Positions 26,210 to 36,081 of a stretch of 64,000 bases of DNA are shown here, in pieces. Numbering within the stretch: the first letter of the stretch is position 1; each line of letters begins with the position of its first letter. A program made the position numbers and the translations under genes. Below the pieces are notes generated by a model. The model was not told the origin of the DNA, made no database searches, and saw only the letters and a program-made list of their open reading frames with translations. The stretch spans positions 1-64,000 of the forward strand of contig JBFLYW010000020.1 in NCBI GenBank assembly GCA_040756515.1. The letters run 5' to 3'. Origin of the DNA: DSXH01 sp020724325 (GTDB taxonomy: Bacteria; Bacteroidota; Ignavibacteria; Ignavibacteriales; Melioribacteraceae).

Positions 26210-27691
26210 ATGAAAGAAAAGAGATTTATCTGTTTTGATTTAGGAGCTGAAAGCGGTCGCTGTGTTGTTGTTTCGGTATGTAAAGAGAAGATTATCCTTA
26301 ACGAAGTTCACAGATTCAAAACATACTATGCTGAGTATTTTGATAGTCTTCACTGGGACCTGCAAGCAATCTTTAACGAGATATTAACAGGGTTAAGTAA
26401 AATCAGCGGACAATTCGGATCCAACTTTGACGGTATTGGAATTGATACCTGGGGTGTTGACTATGTTTTAATTGACTCTGAAAATAGAGTGTTGGGTTAT
26501 CCTTATCACTACCGCGATATCAGAACAGATTTAATTATGAATGAAGCATTTAATATTATTTCTAAAGAAGATTTGTACATGAATAGTGGAATTCAAATTG
26601 CTCAGTACAACACAATCTTTCAACTTTTAGCAGAGAAAAATTCGAAACAAAATCTACTAAGTATAGCCGATAAATTTTTACTTATGCCGGACTTTTTTAC
26701 TTTTCTGTTAACAGGTAAAAAAATCGCCGAGTACACAATTGCATCAACAACCGGATTGATTGCCCCGCACAATAGAAATTGGAATTGGAAACTAATTGAT
26801 TTGTTCGGATTATCGGGGAATATTTTTCCGGAAATTGTTGAGTCAGGGACTTTTATTGCTAATCTTTCAAGAAATATAGCAGCTAAATGCGCTTTGGATG
26901 AAAATATACCTGTATATGCAAGCGCAGGTCATGATACTGCTTCTGCTGTTGTTTCTGTACCAGCGGGAAACACTTCCTGGGCATTTCTAAGTTCGGGTAC
27001 TTGGTCCATTATTGGCGTTGTTACAAACAAACCAATAATTACTACGGATGCAATGAATTATAATTTTTCCAATGAAGGAGGTATTCAAGGAACAACGCGG
27101 TTCCTAAAAAACATAATCGGTTTGTGGGCTTTACAGGAATGCAAAAGATTTTGGGCAACGGGAGAAAATGATTTTTCATACGAGCATTTAACAGAATTAG
27201 CATTTAATTACGGAAACGCAAACGCATGGATTGATCTTAATGATAATAGATTTTTAAAGCCCGGTGATATGCCGCTTAAAGTGTTGTCATTTCTTAAAGA
27301 AACAAACCAAGCAGCAGTGGATAATATAGGGTTTATTGTTCGGGTTATTTTAGAAAGCCTCGCATTCAATTATAAAACTACAATCCATCAATTGGAAAAA
27401 GTAACGAATACAAAAATTGATGTACTACATGCAGTTGGCGGAGGAATACAGAATGAATTATTAAACCAGATTACAGCAGATGCGATAGGCAGAAGAGTAG
27501 TAGCCGGACCTGTTGAAGGAACCCTTATTGGCAACTGCGGTGTTGTTGCTGTTGCATCAGGCGCTGTTAATAACTTAAATGAATGGAAAAAGATTATTTC
27601 ACAATCGTTTACTTTAAAAGAATATGCCCCTGTTAATGAAAGTTATTTCAAAGACAATGAGAAATACTATAGAACAATCCTAAAATGTTGA
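26210..27691 (+). CDS. FGGY sugar kinase, rhamnulokinase-like, probably acting on L-fuculose
   Basis: The 493-residue protein has the FGGY fold: FDLGAESGR at the N-terminal phosphate-binding loop, the sugar-binding GIDTWGVDYVLID and YRDIRT, AGHDTASAVVSVP, SSGTWSIIG, and the late AVGGGIQNELLNQITADAIG adenosine motif. In sequence it resembles RhaB rhamnulokinases more than E. coli FucK. Its position between an aldolase and FucI argues for L-fuculose as substrate, and mixed RhaB-like use for fuculose is known in Bacteroidota pathways. It starts 41 bases after the aldolase and ends 7 bases before fucI, so it is part of one operon. Confidence 0.8.
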   Translation: MKEKRFICFDLGAESGRCVVVSVCKEKIILNEVHRFKTYYAEYFDSLHWDLQAIFNEILTGLSKISGQFGSNFDGIGIDTWGVDYVLIDSENRVLGYPYHYRDIRTDLIMNEAFNIISKEDLYMNSGIQIAQYNTIFQLLAEKNSKQNLLSIADKFLLMPDFFTFLLTGKKIAEYTIASTTGLIAPHNRNWNWKLIDLFGLSGNIFPEIVESGTFIANLSRNIAAKCALDENIPVYASAGHDTASAVVSVPAGNTSWAFLSSGTWSIIGVVTNKPIITTDAMNYNFSNEGGIQGTTRFLKNIIGLWALQECKRFWATGENDFSYEHLTELAFNYGNANAWIDLNDNRFLKPGDMPLKVLSFLKETNQAAVDNIGFIVRVILESLAFNYKTTIHQLEKVTNTKIDVLHAVGGGIQNELLNQITADAIGRRVVAGPVEGTLIGNCGVVAVASGAVNNLNEWKKIISQSFTLKEYAPVNESYFKDNEKYYRTILKC

Positions 27692-27698
27692 GGGAAAC

Positions 27699-29498
27699 AT
27701 GAAAACTAATACCGGTAAATTTACTAACAGTTTAATCGGCTCTATGCCGAAAATTGGAATACGACCTGTAATTGACGGAAGAAGAAAAGGCGTGCGCGAA
27801 TCTTTAGAAAACCAGACTATGCAAATGGCAAAATCTGCTGAAGTTTTTCTTACAAAGAATCTTCGTCATCCAAATGGTTTGCCGGTGGAATGCGTTATTG
27901 CCGATCAATGCATTGGAGGCGTTACAGAAGCAGCGATCTGTTCAGAGAAATTTAAAAAAGAAGGAGTTGGCGTTTCTTTAACTGTTACTCCTTGCTGGTG
28001 TTATGGAACTGAGGTAATGGATTCCGATCCGCTGATTCCAAAAGCCGTCTGGGGATTTAACGGCACAGAAAGACCCGGTGCGGTTTATCTTGCCGCTGCT
28101 CTTGCAGGTTATTCACAATTTGGACTTCCAACATTTGGTATTTACGGGCAGGATGTTCAAGAAAAAACTGACTCATCAATACCAAATGATGTAAAAGAAA
28201 AATTATTATTGTTTGCTAAAGCCGGGTTAGCTGTATCACAAATGAAAGGGAAGTCATATCTATCAATTGGTTCGGTTTCAATGGGAATTGCCGGTTCGAT
28301 TGTTGACCCCCACTTCTTCAATAATTATCTCGGTATGAGAAACGAATATGTTGATATGTCCGAACTAATTAGAAGAATAGAAGAAAAAATTTTTGATGAA
28401 GAGGAATATAAGCTTGCAATAGCGTGGACAAAAAAATATTGCAAAGAAGGTGAAGATATAAACCAAAACAAATCCTCAAGAGAAAGAAAAGAGTACGAAT
28501 GGGAAATGGTTGTTAAGATGACAATGATTGTAAGGGATTTGATGATTGGAAATCCTAAACTTGCAGAAACTGGATTTGTTGAAGAATCATTAGGGCGTAA
28601 TGGTTTAATTGCCGGGTTCCAAGGACAACGACACTGGACAGATCATTATCCGAACGGTGATTTCTTAGAAGCAATTCTTAATTCATCTTTCGATTGGAAT
28701 GGACTACGCAAGCCATTCATCGTAGCCACAGAAAACGACAGCTTAAACGCTGCTGCAATGTTGTTCGGACATTTATTAACAAACACTGCACAGATTTTTT
28801 CTGACGTTAGAACATATTGGAGTCCTCAAGCAATTAAGCGTGTTACTGGTAAAACACTTAGAGGCAAAGGTGAGAAAGGAATTATTCACTTAATCAATTC
28901 CGGTTCATCCGCTTTGGATGGAACAGGTAAACAAAGGAAAATGGGAAAACCTGCTATTAAACCCTTTTGGGAAATTTCACAAAAAGAAGTTGATGAATGC
29001 TTAAAAGCAACAAAGTGGTGTCCTGCACAGCTCGAATATTTTCGCGGGGGCGGATTTTCGTCACAATTCTTAACAGAAGGTGAAATGCCGGTTACAATGT
29101 CGCGTGTTAATTTAGTTAAAGGATTAGGACCGGTACTTCAAATTGCAGAAGGATACACAATTAATTTAACAAAAGATGTTGACCAGATATTGCAGAAAAG
29201 AACAAGTCCAACCTGGCCTACAACGTGGTTTGCCCCGGTATTAAACGGCTCCGGCGCATTTAAAGATGTTTATTCAGTAATGGCAAATTGGGGAGCTAAC
29301 CATGCCGCTGTTAGTTATGGTCACATTGGAGATAAACTTATTACATTAGCTTCTATGCTGCGAATCCCTGTTAACATGCATAATGTTGCTGAAGAAAAGA
29401 TTTATCGCCCAAGTGCTTGGAATGCATTTGGTACAAACGATCTGGAAAGCTCAGATTTTAGAGCATGCACTAATTTTGGACCATTGTACTCAAAATAA
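27699..29498 (+). CDS. fucI: L-fucose isomerase
   Basis: The 599-residue protein is full length for FucI (E. coli about 591). It would convert L-fucose to L-fuculose using Mn2+ in the cytoplasm. The metal ligands are visible by motif and spacing: E345 in VATENDSLNA, D369 in FSDVRTYWSP and H535 in GANHAAVSYGH. These correspond to E337, D361 and H528 of the E. coli enzyme with small offsets. Start KIGIRPVIDGRRKGVRESLE is also typical. GAGGG precedes the ATG. It closes the fucA-kinase-fucI operon; the permease lies beyond a repeat-rich spacer. Confidence 0.93.
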   Translation: MKTNTGKFTNSLIGSMPKIGIRPVIDGRRKGVRESLENQTMQMAKSAEVFLTKNLRHPNGLPVECVIADQCIGGVTEAAICSEKFKKEGVGVSLTVTPCWCYGTEVMDSDPLIPKAVWGFNGTERPGAVYLAAALAGYSQFGLPTFGIYGQDVQEKTDSSIPNDVKEKLLLFAKAGLAVSQMKGKSYLSIGSVSMGIAGSIVDPHFFNNYLGMRNEYVDMSELIRRIEEKIFDEEEYKLAIAWTKKYCKEGEDINQNKSSRERKEYEWEMVVKMTMIVRDLMIGNPKLAETGFVEESLGRNGLIAGFQGQRHWTDHYPNGDFLEAILNSSFDWNGLRKPFIVATENDSLNAAAMLFGHLLTNTAQIFSDVRTYWSPQAIKRVTGKTLRGKGEKGIIHLINSGSSALDGTGKQRKMGKPAIKPFWEISQKEVDECLKATKWCPAQLEYFRGGGFSSQFLTEGEMPVTMSRVNLVKGLGPVLQIAEGYTINLTKDVDQILQKRTSPTWPTTWFAPVLNGSGAFKDVYSVMANWGANHAAVSYGHIGDKLITLASMLRIPVNMHNVAEEKIYRPSAWNAFGTNDLESSDFRACTNFGPLYSK

Positions 29499-29547
29499 AT
29501 TATATTATTAACAGAATATCATTAGGAGATTTCTAAAAAAATATCTT

Positions 29548-29918
29548 TTGTCATTTCGACTCCGTAGTTGACAGAGCAGGAGAGTCGAACCTAAACATTG
29601 AAGGTAAGGAGTTGTTATTTATTTCCTCATGACCTTCAAGGTTGTTGATTCTTCAGTCATACCGACTGTGTCGGTATTACTTCAGAATGACAGTTCTTCG
29701 TCTCCCGACAAGTCGGGATCCTCAGAATGACAAAGTAAAAAGTGTGCTGTCATTCTGAGCCGAACGAAGTGAGGCGAAGAATCTGTTCGTAGTTCCTCAT
29801 CCCGCTTTGCGGGATTCGAAATGACGTTTCTCGGTCACTTCGTTCCTTCGAAATGACGTTTCTCGGTCACTTCGTTCCTTCGAAATGACGTTTCTCGGTC
29901 ACTTCGTTCTTTCGAAAT
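29548..29918. repeat. Palindrome-rich repeat region, left inverted copy
   Basis: The gene-free 29499-29956 stretch holds a mosaic of hairpins. One is a CTCATGACCTTCAAGGTT arm facing AACATTGAAGGTAAGGAG. TCCCGACAAGTCGGGA lies at 29703-29718 and ATCCCGCTTTGCGGGAT near 29799-29815. A tandem repeat of GTCATTTCGAA type text follows. The reverse complement of 38650-38885 reads the same in the same order with moderate differences, so the two regions are inverted copies flanking the fucP-GH20 block. Confidence 0.75.
29815..29910. repeat. Three tandem 32-bp units
   Basis: Units begin at 29815, 29847 and 29879, each starting TTCGAAATGACG and containing TTTCTCGGTCACTTCG. They are identical except for the last bases of the third. 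There are no spacers, so this is a tandem repeat and not a CRISPR array. It ends just before the permease leader. Confidence 0.85.
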
Positions 29919-29956
29919 AAAATTTCAGATTTTTTAAAAGTCTTATTAAATAAGCT

Positions 29957-31270
29957 ATGACGCAATCGAAAATGTTTATAGGAAAAGACGGTACTAATCA
30001 CATAGTAACGTTTGTTTTAATTAGCATTTTATTTTTTCTTTGGGGTACGTGCAACGGAATGATAGATGTAATGGATAAACATTTTCAGGATCTGCTGCAT
30101 CTTTCTAAAGCACAATCTGCATGGATTCAATTTGCCCACTACTCAGGGTATTTTTTGATGGCATTGCCGGCAAGTTGGCTGGCTTCTAAATTTGGTTATA
30201 AAAGCGGGATAATCATAGGGCTGCTATTAGTATCACTTGGTGGTTTCTGGTTTATTCCTGCTACAAGCATAGCAGCTTTCTGGAGTTTTTTACTTGGTGT
30301 ATGCTTAATTTCCATGGGATTAACAATACTTGAAACCGTTGCTAATCCTTACACAACAGTTCTTGGTCCAAAAGAATATGCAGCTTTCAGAATTAATTTC
30401 GCTCAATCTTTTAACGGTGTTGGCTGGATACTTGGACCAATAATCGGAGGTGCATTTTTTTATTCTGAACACGGGGCTCAATTTGCTCATCAGCAATTAT
30501 ATATTCCTTATTTAGTTGTGGCTGTTGTTGTAATTGTTTTAGCGGTGGTGTTTTGTTTTTCTCATGTACCCGATCTTAATACAGAAGATGAATATAACTT
30601 GGACGATAAGGATATTGTTCAAACAAAAAAAACAATTTGGGCTTATCCTCATTTTGTTGGCGCTGTAATAGCTCAATTTTTTTACGTAGCTGCTCAAGCG
30701 GGAATTTTTAGCTTCTTCATTAATTACGTTATAGAAGAATTTCCCTCAATATCTAAACAGTTAGCCGATAACTGGCTGCTTAATGAGAGGGTATTTATAA
30801 AAGAAGAAAATTATTTTTTTAATGAAAAAGGTGCTACGTTTTTGCTGGGAACAATTGGGTTCCCGCTTTTTTTGTTAGGTAGAGCTATTGGTGCTCTTAT
30901 TATGAAAAGATTAAAATCTTATAAGGTATTGGGCTCGTATGCGTTAATAAACACTTTAATTTGCGGTTTGATTGTGTTAAATCTTGGGTGGACTTCAGTA
31001 ATAGCAGTGTTTCTAAGTTTCTTTTTTATGTCCATAATGTTCCCTACAATTTTTGCTCTTGGAATTTACGGATTAGGTTCGAAAGCAAAGAAAGCATCCG
31101 GTTTTATTGTAATGGCTATTATGGGCGGAGCAATTATGCCAAAACTAATGGGACACCTTGGCGATAAGTATAATATGTCCGTTGGTTTTCTTATGCCAAT
31201 GATTTGCTTCTCAATAATTTCCATTTATGGATTCGCTTGGTATCGTTTTAGCAAACAAACATATAATTAA
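29957..31270 (+). CDS. fucP: L-fucose:H+ symporter (MFS, FucP family)
   Basis: The 437-residue protein has about 12 membrane helices and FucP-family motifs: LFFLWGTCNGMIDVMDKHFQ at helix 1, GYFLMALPASWLASKFGYKS for helix 2 and the following loop, ILETVANPYTTVLGP, and the late GSKAKKASGFIVMAIMGGA. The conserved helix-1 acidic residue seen in FucP-type transporters is present in NGMIDVMD. It should import L-fucose with a proton across the inner membrane, feeding FucI. It lies downstream of fucI but is separated by 458 bases of repeats, so it may have its own promoter. It is convergent with the minus-strand glycosidases. Confidence 0.88.
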   Translation: MTQSKMFIGKDGTNHIVTFVLISILFFLWGTCNGMIDVMDKHFQDLLHLSKAQSAWIQFAHYSGYFLMALPASWLASKFGYKSGIIIGLLLVSLGGFWFIPATSIAAFWSFLLGVCLISMGLTILETVANPYTTVLGPKEYAAFRINFAQSFNGVGWILGPIIGGAFFYSEHGAQFAHQQLYIPYLVVAVVVIVLAVVFCFSHVPDLNTEDEYNLDDKDIVQTKKTIWAYPHFVGAVIAQFFYVAAQAGIFSFFINYVIEEFPSISKQLADNWLLNERVFIKEENYFFNEKGATFLLGTIGFPLFLLGRAIGALIMKRLKSYKVLGSYALINTLICGLIVLNLGWTSVIAVFLSFFFMSIMFPTIFALGIYGLGSKAKKASGFIVMAIMGGAIMPKLMGHLGDKYNMSVGFLMPMICFSIISIYGFAWYRFSKQTYN

Positions 31271-31315
31271 ACTGCGAAGTAAAAATTTTTTAGAACTAAA
31301 AAACTATGTAATAAT

Positions 31316-32362
31316 CTAAATTCTTCGTAACACTATAACAAAGTGTTTAATTGACTTTCGCAGCCACGTATATGTAATATGTATTGACTTATCCGATGCT
31401 TGAATAATAGCGGGATAACTAAACTCTCCTTCTTTTTCATTTTCAAGTTGATAGATATCTTTCCAATTTTCACCATCATCGGAAATTGCCACGTTGAGTA
31501 CGTTTCTTCCGTAAAACCAATCTTTACCCTGAAGCAATGAATTATAAACTAAAATAAAAGAACCATCTTCTAGTGTTACTGCATCAATACCTGAATTTGG
31601 ATTTGGAATAGTAGTTTTACTCAATTTTGTCCAATGCAGTCCGTTATCATCGGACCAAGATTGATAAATTACGCCTTGCCTGCTCCTGCAAAGCAGTTGC
31701 AGTTTACCGTTAGGATGAGTCAATATAGTCGGTTGAATTACTCCAACTCCGCTGTCAGCTCTAATTTCTACTTTTTCCCAAGTTGAAAGATTTTTATCAG
31801 TAATTTCAATATGAACAGTCCATTCTTTTGCATCAATGCTTTCAACACTGGATGGACAAATAATATTTCCATTTAGAATTTGAATAGGTTTGTTTTTGAT
31901 TGGACCGAGAAAATTTTTGGGAAGTGCTTCCGGCTCGCTCCATGTTTTTCCGAAATCTGTTGATCTAATCAGCATTCCCCACCATTCACGTGGATTTTTG
32001 CCAACCTTGTAAAAAAGTAATAATTGGTTTTCTGAAGTTTTGAATAATACTGGATTCCAGCAAGGCATCTGCTTGTTAAGTGAATCTTTTCCTGTAACAA
32101 TTTCAATAGGTGCACTCCATTTCTGATCTTTAAAATGAGAAATCCAAATTCCTACATCTGCAGCGCCTTCGTAGGAACCCGCGAACCATGCTGCAATAAA
32201 ATTACCCGGCTCTGTTTCAACAATAGTACTTGCGTGACAAGCTGCAAAAGTTCCAGAAGGAAATACTGTTGAGTCCGAAATAGTTTTAATATAAAAGCTA
32301 TTAAATGGTTGAGCTGATAATAACATTCCGCTAAATAAAAGTATCATCAAAAAGTGTTTCAT
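31316..32362 (-). CDS. Exported sialidase-like BNR propeller protein
   Basis: The 348-residue protein has a signal peptide (LLFSGMLLSAQPF) and a sialidase-type six-bladed fold. FAACHASTIVETEPGNFIAA and WFAGSYEGAADVGIWISH mark the start, and Asp-box-like elements follow (STDFGKTWSEP, WSDDNGLHWTKL, SDDGENWKDI). These BNR_2 proteins are often called exo-alpha-sialidases, but many have other glycoside targets and I see no proof of the Arg triad. Context with two fucosidases and a hexosaminidase supports action on a glycoprotein-type glycan. It is the last gene of the minus-strand cluster. Confidence 0.7.
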   Translation of the reverse strand: MKHFLMILLFSGMLLSAQPFNSFYIKTISDSTVFPSGTFAACHASTIVETEPGNFIAAWFAGSYEGAADVGIWISHFKDQKWSAPIEIVTGKDSLNKQMPCWNPVLFKTSENQLLLFYKVGKNPREWWGMLIRSTDFGKTWSEPEALPKNFLGPIKNKPIQILNGNIICPSSVESIDAKEWTVHIEITDKNLSTWEKVEIRADSGVGVIQPTILTHPNGKLQLLCRSRQGVIYQSWSDDNGLHWTKLSKTTIPNPNSGIDAVTLEDGSFILVYNSLLQGKDWFYGRNVLNVAISDDGENWKDIYQLENEKEGEFSYPAIIQASDKSIHITYTWLRKSIKHFVIVLRRI

Positions 32363-32390
32363 CTTTAGTCTATATTTATTAAGAAAGAAT

Positions 32391-34613
32391 TTATTCTACT
32401 GAAATTTCATCGCAGAAGAGCCATGCTTTTTCATCAGCGCCTTTATGCCATTCCGGACAAACGCCAATATTGTTAGCTTTTATATGTATAAATCTTCCGC
32501 CAATATTATTAAGTGTTAGATTAAATCTTTCTACCAATTCTCTTTTATCATTTTGTGGAATATCATTTTTAATTATTACAGTATTACTAAATACATTGCC
32601 GTCTTCAGAAAATGAAAACTCGACTGATTCCGGCAAAAAAATAAATGAATTAATATCTTGTAAAAACCCAGCCGATATGTTTGAAATGTTCTTTACTTCT
32701 TTCAAGTCAATAATTAAATCAAGATTAGTTCCGTTAAATCCTTGCCACATGCCGTCTTTGAAATTTGCGCTTCCGTTAAAACCATCAATTAAAGTATAAT
32801 TACTGCCTCCGCTATACTTTTCGTCATAAGCCGAATTATATTTAACAGAATATTTTACTTTATTAAATGTAGCTTTAATCGGAAGACTTTTTTTGTTTGC
32901 AGAAGATACAGCAATTGCTGTTATTGTAGAGGATTCTGAAATGGGAATACCATTTTTATATAACTTAGATTTTTCATCCGGAGTACTTCCATCCAACGTG
33001 TAATAGATTTTTACCCTTTTAGAATTACAAGAAATATTGATCAAAGTACTATCCTCAAAAGCTCTATTGCTTGATTCAAAATTAATTTCCGGTGGAGTCA
33101 AGTATAGTCCAAATGACGATATAGTCGGGTTCGTACGACTTTGCTCTATTACAATTTTTATTCTATCAGTATTTATCTCCGGAAATCGAAGCAGCCTTTT
33201 ATAACCTACTGTTGTAGCTCTTGCAAATGTCCGCCACAATTGCCCGTCCCAATATTCCAGGCGGAATTTTTCAATTCTCTGACCTTTCAAAATATTTTCC
33301 TGAATCATAGCACAATTAAATGTTTTACCACGGCTCATCTGTATCTCGATAGAAAAAGTTGAATTATTACTTGTGGTTGTCCAGTAAGTTTCCGGATTGC
33401 CATCAAGTATATTTTTTGCTTCAAAGCCGGTAAGTTCATTGGTTGCTCTTGCTTTGGAATTTGCAGCTAAATTCTCATTGAATGTTTCATCAAGGATGTA
33501 ACGCATACCTTTCAACGCTTCGATATCATTATTGTGAATCAACCCGCGTTTATCCGGCGGAATATTTAATAACAGCACGCCGTTTAATCCAACTGAGTTA
33601 AAATAGATATCAACCAGCTTTTGAGGAGACTTTACCATTTCATCGTCATTTGCATGGTAAAACCATCTTGGTCGGATAGAAACATTAACTTCTGCCGGGT
33701 ACCAAATTAATGATGAAGAATTTTTAATTTTATCTCTGCTGCCTAAATCCTCGTCCATTAAATCACGTGGAATAAAAGCGCCGTCCAATACTTGCTGCTG
33801 AGATTTTTCTGCAATGGCTTTTTGATCCAGACTTGAGCCGGGCAAAACGCTCCACTCAGTTTGCCTACCGTAACCTGATTCTGTTCCTACCCATCGTACA
33901 TCCGGACCCGAGACTGCAATTACAGCATTTGGCTGAAGTTTGCGAATTAGTTCGTAATAGGCATTCCAATCGTAAATTTGCTTTCTTCCGTCTGGTCCTT
34001 CACCGCAAGCACCGTCAAACCAGACCTCTGCAATATCACCATAGTTTGTTAACAGCTCTGTCAATTGATTCATAAAATAAATATTATATTCTGGTGTACC
34101 GTAAGTTTTCTCGTGCATGTCCCACGGTGAAAGATAAACTCCGAATTTAATTCCTGCTTCGCGGCATGCGTTGGAAAGGTCGCGGACAATATCTCCATTG
34201 CCATTTTGAAAAGGAGTTTTTGAAATATTATAGTCTGTATATTTTGTTGCCCATAAACAAAATCCATCGTGATGCTTTGCAGTTAAAATTATCATTTTAA
34301 ATCCAGCTTCTTTAAAAACTTTTACCCATTGATTTACATCGATCTCTTCAGGATTAAATTTTGTTATATCCGTAAAGCGTGTTCCCCATTCAACTTCATC
34401 GAACGTATTGATTCCGAAATGAATAAAACCGGTCATCTCCAGTTTCTGCCACTCGTATTGGCGGGGTGAAGGAATAACATTTGCAGCTTTCTCAATAATC
34501 TGTTCCGGTGTGTCGGTTGGATTTATTATAACAATGTTTTGAGAATTTGTCTGTTCGGAACAAAAAATAATTGTAACAATTATTGTTAGAATGGATTGAT
34601 AAAATTTTTTCAT
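32391..34613 (-). CDS. Exported GH29 alpha-L-fucosidase with C-terminal binding module
   Basis: The 740-residue protein has a signal peptide followed by a GH29 barrel (about residues 50-370): GFIHFGINTFDEVEWG, HHDGFCLW (114-121) and the nucleophile D200 in EVWFDGACGEGPDG. A discoidin-like F5/8C segment follows (about 375-510), then a chitobiase-type FN3-like piece (YYTLDGSTPD, about 545) and a terminal module ending CPEWHKGADEKAWLFCDEIS. It should release alpha-L-fucose, probably of the 1,3/1,4-specific GH29-B type, outside the cytoplasm. Its terminal module is shared with the GH20 and GH92 proteins of this window. Confidence 0.85.
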   Translation of the reverse strand: MKKFYQSILTIIVTIIFCSEQTNSQNIVIINPTDTPEQIIEKAANVIPSPRQYEWQKLEMTGFIHFGINTFDEVEWGTRFTDITKFNPEEIDVNQWVKVFKEAGFKMIILTAKHHDGFCLWATKYTDYNISKTPFQNGNGDIVRDLSNACREAGIKFGVYLSPWDMHEKTYGTPEYNIYFMNQLTELLTNYGDIAEVWFDGACGEGPDGRKQIYDWNAYYELIRKLQPNAVIAVSGPDVRWVGTESGYGRQTEWSVLPGSSLDQKAIAEKSQQQVLDGAFIPRDLMDEDLGSRDKIKNSSSLIWYPAEVNVSIRPRWFYHANDDEMVKSPQKLVDIYFNSVGLNGVLLLNIPPDKRGLIHNNDIEALKGMRYILDETFNENLAANSKARATNELTGFEAKNILDGNPETYWTTTSNNSTFSIEIQMSRGKTFNCAMIQENILKGQRIEKFRLEYWDGQLWRTFARATTVGYKRLLRFPEINTDRIKIVIEQSRTNPTISSFGLYLTPPEINFESSNRAFEDSTLINISCNSKRVKIYYTLDGSTPDEKSKLYKNGIPISESSTITAIAVSSANKKSLPIKATFNKVKYSVKYNSAYDEKYSGGSNYTLIDGFNGSANFKDGMWQGFNGTNLDLIIDLKEVKNISNISAGFLQDINSFIFLPESVEFSFSEDGNVFSNTVIIKNDIPQNDKRELVERFNLTLNNIGGRFIHIKANNIGVCPEWHKGADEKAWLFCDEISVE

Positions 34614-34628
34614 AGTGTTTCTAATTTG

Positions 34629-36044
34629 TTATGATATTTTAAAAACCCATGCGTATTTGCATGGAGGATTTTTTCCAACGGATTCCGGAATTACTATTTC
34701 ATTTATATTGAGTTTAAGTTTAGCAGAAGAACCGAGCAGTTCTACCTTTGAGTAGTAAGAAATCGGGAATTGATTAAATACAATTTTAGCCGGAATGGAA
34801 TTTTCATTTTCATCAGCAAGATAGAATGCATAAACTGTTCCGTCATATAATTGAGAGAAACAGATTTTGTTTTCTTTGTATGGCTCAACCGGATGAGAAT
34901 TATAAATTGCTTCACCGTTTATTTTCATCCATTCGCCTATTTCTTTCAAACGATTATAAGCTTCCTGTTCATAATCGCCGTCGGGTGTTGGAGCAATGTT
35001 TAATAAAAAGTTACCGCCTTTTGCAACAACATCAATAAGTGTGTGAATTAACTTGCGAGCCGGTTTGTATTCCAATCCGGGTTCATAACTCCAGCTTAAA
35101 GTTATTGGCATACATGTTTCCCACGGAAAGTGGAGCGTTCTATCCGGCACTTGATTTTCCGGTGTAAGATAATTTTGGTGAGGTCCTGGAACTGCACGGT
35201 CAACAACAATTAGCCCCGGCTGTTTTTTACGCGAGTTTTGTGCAATTAAAGGCATGTTAATATCTTGATTCTGGATCCGATGAATATTAGCACCCGAACT
35301 TTTTCTTTCTTCTTCAATATCTGCCTCGGAATAGTGACGAACCCAGCATCCATCTAACCAAAGAATGTCGATCTTTCCGTAGTATGTCATTAACTCATCA
35401 ATTTGATTGTGTGTAAATTCAACAAATTTTTGCCAGCGGTCAGGATATTTTTTTATATCGTAATTTGCATTGCGGTCTGGAGTTGCGAATCTCTGCCACC
35501 AAAAAAAGTCCGAATGCCAATCTGGTTTTGAAAAATATGCACCTATCATAAAATTCTTTTTTCTGAATTCATCAAAAATTTCTTTTGTGATGTTTGCTTT
35601 TGGATCGGAATGGAAAGGGCATTCAGCATCAGTTATTTTGTAATCCGTAAACTTTGAATCGTACATGCAAAATCCGTCATGATGTTTTGTAGTGAAAATC
35701 ACGTATCTCATTCCGGCAGCTTCTGCAGCATCCGCCCATTTAGCTGGGTTGAATTTTACCGGATTAAAAGTTCTTTTCAAACCTTCGTATTGATTTTTAT
35801 ACTCAGTATAATTTTCAATTTTACGTTTACACCATTCTTCATCTTCGGAACAGATCGACCACGATTCAACTATTCCCCATTGGCTCGATGGCCCCCAGTG
35901 CATCAACAAACCGAATTTGAGTTTCTGCCATTCTTCAAGTTTTCTTAAAACGAGCGGATCGGTCTCAGGAAAATATTTCTTAACCGCTTTCTCAATTTCA
36001 ACCGCATCTGCATGCAAAGGTTTCTTTTTTTCGATTTCGTTCAT
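34629..36044 (-). CDS. GH29 alpha-L-fucosidase without signal peptide
   Basis: The 471-residue protein has GH29 motifs: KFGLLMHWGPSSQWGIVESW, HHDGFCMYDS (121-130), and the nucleophile D231 in KIDILWLDGCW, then GGNFLLNIAPTPDGD late in the barrel. A short C-terminal beta-sandwich follows. Unlike its neighbour it starts MNEIEKKKPLHADAVEIEK with no signal peptide or lipobox, so it is probably cytoplasmic and could remove fucose from imported oligosaccharides. It lies 15 bases upstream (in transcription) of the exported GH29 gene, so the two are co-transcribed. Linkage specificity cannot be told. Confidence 0.83.
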   Translation of the reverse strand: MNEIEKKKPLHADAVEIEKAVKKYFPETDPLVLRKLEEWQKLKFGLLMHWGPSSQWGIVESWSICSEDEEWCKRKIENYTEYKNQYEGLKRTFNPVKFNPAKWADAAEAAGMRYVIFTTKHHDGFCMYDSKFTDYKITDAECPFHSDPKANITKEIFDEFRKKNFMIGAYFSKPDWHSDFFWWQRFATPDRNANYDIKKYPDRWQKFVEFTHNQIDELMTYYGKIDILWLDGCWVRHYSEADIEEERKSSGANIHRIQNQDINMPLIAQNSRKKQPGLIVVDRAVPGPHQNYLTPENQVPDRTLHFPWETCMPITLSWSYEPGLEYKPARKLIHTLIDVVAKGGNFLLNIAPTPDGDYEQEAYNRLKEIGEWMKINGEAIYNSHPVEPYKENKICFSQLYDGTVYAFYLADENENSIPAKIVFNQFPISYYSKVELLGSSAKLKLNINEIVIPESVGKNPPCKYAWVFKIS

Positions 36045-36081
36045 TTTGATTTATTTCCCTGCAACTAAATAAGTAAAAGAA

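Noticed and set aside
29815..29910. Regular 32-bp repeats resembling a short CRISPR array
   Set aside because: The units are contiguous with no spacers, so they are simple tandem repeats.
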